Positions 62,754 to 64,000 of a stretch of DNA of 64,000 nt are shown piece after piece. Location: positions 1,892,501-1,956,500 of the forward strand of contig NZ_CP090983.1 in the NCBI RefSeq assembly GCF_021513155.1, in the 5' to 3' direction. This stretch comes from Jeotgalibaca sp. MA1X17-3 (GTDB taxonomy: Bacteria; Bacillota; Bacilli; Lactobacillales; Aerococcaceae). The notes beneath the pieces were generated by a model. It had not been told where the DNA came from. It made no database searches and saw nothing but the letters and a program-made list of their open reading frames with translations. Position numbers and translations under genes: made by a program. Within the stretch, counting starts at the first letter, position 1; every line of letters begins with the position of its first letter.

Positions 62754-63887
62754 TCATTGAGTTTTTTTGGTAACTTCTAAGGCTTCATTTAAGAAGTTTA
62801 ACGATTTTAATCGTTCTTCTTCTAATAGTAATGAAGTATCTGTGTACTCAATATTAAATGCATCTTTATTTGTCTTAATATTTTCAATTTTTCTAGAGTT
62901 TAAATTAAATTTATCAAGTAATGTATTAATTCTTGAATACATTGAGAGAGAACTTCCCTCTCTTTCATAAACAATAAAAGGTTTCTGCATTAATATTGCA
63001 AATACACAACCATGAAAAGAATCAGTACAAAAAATACTACATGAATTAATATAATCTATAAATTCGCTGGGGCCTGTTTTATAAGTTTCTATATCTCCTA
63101 CATCCCCTAAATTAATAATATCTAAATTATTTTCTTTAGCAATGTCATTTATTCTTTTTGAATATTGTTTCGGTACTCCACCTAAAAAATATGTGAGTAA
63201 ATATCCTTTTTCAGGTTTATTATTTGCTCTTTTAGCAATCGATAACCACGTTTCTTTTGTAATCAGTAATGTTGGATCTACTAGTACGGGAGCTGTTTTC
63301 CCTGTTAATTCCTTAATAATCTCGGCACCGTCATCTTCTCTAACAGAGATTTTATCAAAGTTCGTAAGCCATTTTTTATAATTACTTTTATATTCGTTTG
63401 ATAGTTCAGACACTCCAAAACTAGGTGCATAGGATACCCTTTTGTTTTTTTCTGTAAATAGTAAGAAATAAAGTGATGTAACCTCTCTGAAATTAGGATT
63501 CCAAACTTGATCACTACCTACTACAAAATAATCATATTTTTCTGACAAGTCATTTGGAATGTTTTTATCAGAAATCGAATAGTTAGTTTCTTTTATATAC
63601 TTATGTGTAAAATCTTTGAATGTTTTAGTTCTTATATTACCTGAATTTATAACTTTTTTTTTATTTAACTTATTTAAAATTATTTTTTTTAAATACTTAG
63701 GCCCTTTTTTTATAATTTTGTACATCTTTAATGGATATGCCATTTGTACTTCTTCATTTTGTGTAGTATTAACTATAGTTTCTACTTCAAAGCCTAAATT
63801 TCTTATAACTTCTTGTAGTGCATAGTTTTGTAATCTATTTCCATAATTAAAATATCCATTTAACGTTAATATTGCTACTTTTTTCAT
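62754..63887 (-). CDS. Polysaccharide pyruvyl transferase family protein
   Basis: 377 residues: VAILTLNGYFNYGNRLQNYAL at the start, DYFVVGSDQVWNPNF, APSFGVSEL, LVDPTLL, CSIFCTDSFHGCVFAILM and a late REGSSLSMYSRI, all typical of the family that adds pyruvate ketals from phosphoenolpyruvate to sugars or of relatives without that activity. AAAGGAGAGAATC precedes the ATG. Paired with the F420-beta-like gene in the same cluster. Confidence 0.88.
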   Translation of the reverse strand: MKKVAILTLNGYFNYGNRLQNYALQEVIRNLGFEVETIVNTTQNEEVQMAYPLKMYKIIKKGPKYLKKIILNKLNKKKVINSGNIRTKTFKDFTHKYIKETNYSISDKNIPNDLSEKYDYFVVGSDQVWNPNFREVTSLYFLLFTEKNKRVSYAPSFGVSELSNEYKSNYKKWLTNFDKISVREDDGAEIIKELTGKTAPVLVDPTLLITKETWLSIAKRANNKPEKGYLLTYFLGGVPKQYSKRINDIAKENNLDIINLGDVGDIETYKTGPSEFIDYINSCSIFCTDSFHGCVFAILMQKPFIVYEREGSSLSMYSRINTLLDKFNLNSRKIENIKTNKDAFNIEYTDTSLLLEEERLKSLNFLNEALEVTKKTQ

Positions 63888-63900
63888 GATTCTCTCCTTT

Positions 63901-64000
63901 TTATTTATTAATTTTTTTAAATAAAATTTTATAATATAAATAAAGATAAATACTCCATTTTCTTTGTATAGCTAATAAAATTATTTTCTTTCTCAATAAA
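63901..64000 (-). CDS. C-terminal end of an upstream gene, cut by window edge
   Basis: An open frame from the right edge ends with a basic, aromatic tail (QRKWSIYLYLYYKILFKKI) and a TAA 13 bases before the pyruvyltransferase ATG. The tail looks like the membrane-associated end of a glycosyltransferase or acyltransferase, but 32 residues do not allow identification. Confidence 0.45.
   Translation of the reverse strand, partial: LLRKKIILLAIQRKWSIYLYLYYKILFKKINK

Overview
The window reads as chromosomal DNA of a low-GC Gram-positive bacterium of the Lactobacillales, with a flavour of Carnobacteriaceae (genus not determinable here). The pointers are AT-rich DNA, strong AGGAGG ribosome sites, PerR, a ComK homologue, ChW-repeat wall hydrolases, Wzy/CpsCD-type polysaccharide genes and a MutY without the iron-sulfur cysteines. 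No rRNA or tRNA gene, complete transposase or CRISPR array was seen.

Layout. (1) 1-6 kb: an intracellular maltose/maltodextrin operon on the minus strand: oligo-1,6-glucosidase, alpha-amylase, maltose phosphorylase, beta-phosphoglucomutase (cut by the left edge). A pullulanase at 11-13 kb and a neopullulanase at 24-26 kb complete the pathway; none of the five glycoside-active enzymes has a signal peptide. (2) 6-18 kb: housekeeping genes (RocB-like peptidase, PerR, aromatic-acid-exporter-like protein, HAD phosphatase, SGNH-like membrane protein, NtdP, MutY, RecX, YflT-domain stress protein). (3) 18.5-27 kb: a long ComK homologue divergent from a sigma-70-like factor, then DUF1659, DUF2922 and a leaderless amidase-LysM protein; an RloA/RloB (AbiL-like) defence pair; a NERD nuclease-like protein. 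(4) 27-36 kb: GtrA/GtrB, an LtaS-like phosphoglycerol transferase and two large secreted hydrolases carrying six and nine ChW repeats. (5) 36-57.8 kb: a minus-strand surface-polysaccharide locus: CpsC/CpsD/CpsB, EpsC-type dehydratase, two LCP ligases, GalE, GtaB, Ugd, then a TuaE/F/G-like set with glycosyltransferases, rmlACBD and a Wzx flippase. It should supply UDP-galactose, UDP-glucuronate and dTDP-rhamnose, polymerise repeat units and attach them to the wall. (6) 58-64 kb: the end of a second, more AT-rich polysaccharide cluster with its own Wzx, Wzy, pyruvyltransferase and F420-hydrogenase-beta-like gene.

Two features stand out. Two intergenic regions 19 kb apart (about 7.96-8.22 and 27.07-27.37 kb) are filled with copies, in both orientations, of the same short motif ATTAGGACA. 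And six genes between 41 and 59.4 kb each appear to lack exactly one base, mostly in short homopolymers, while no such break was found in the first 41 kb; this is either local sequence error or real decay/phase variation of surface-polysaccharide genes.

Many annotated starts were moved inward because a good ribosome binding site sits before a later ATG, GTG or TTG; these choices are stated in the entries.
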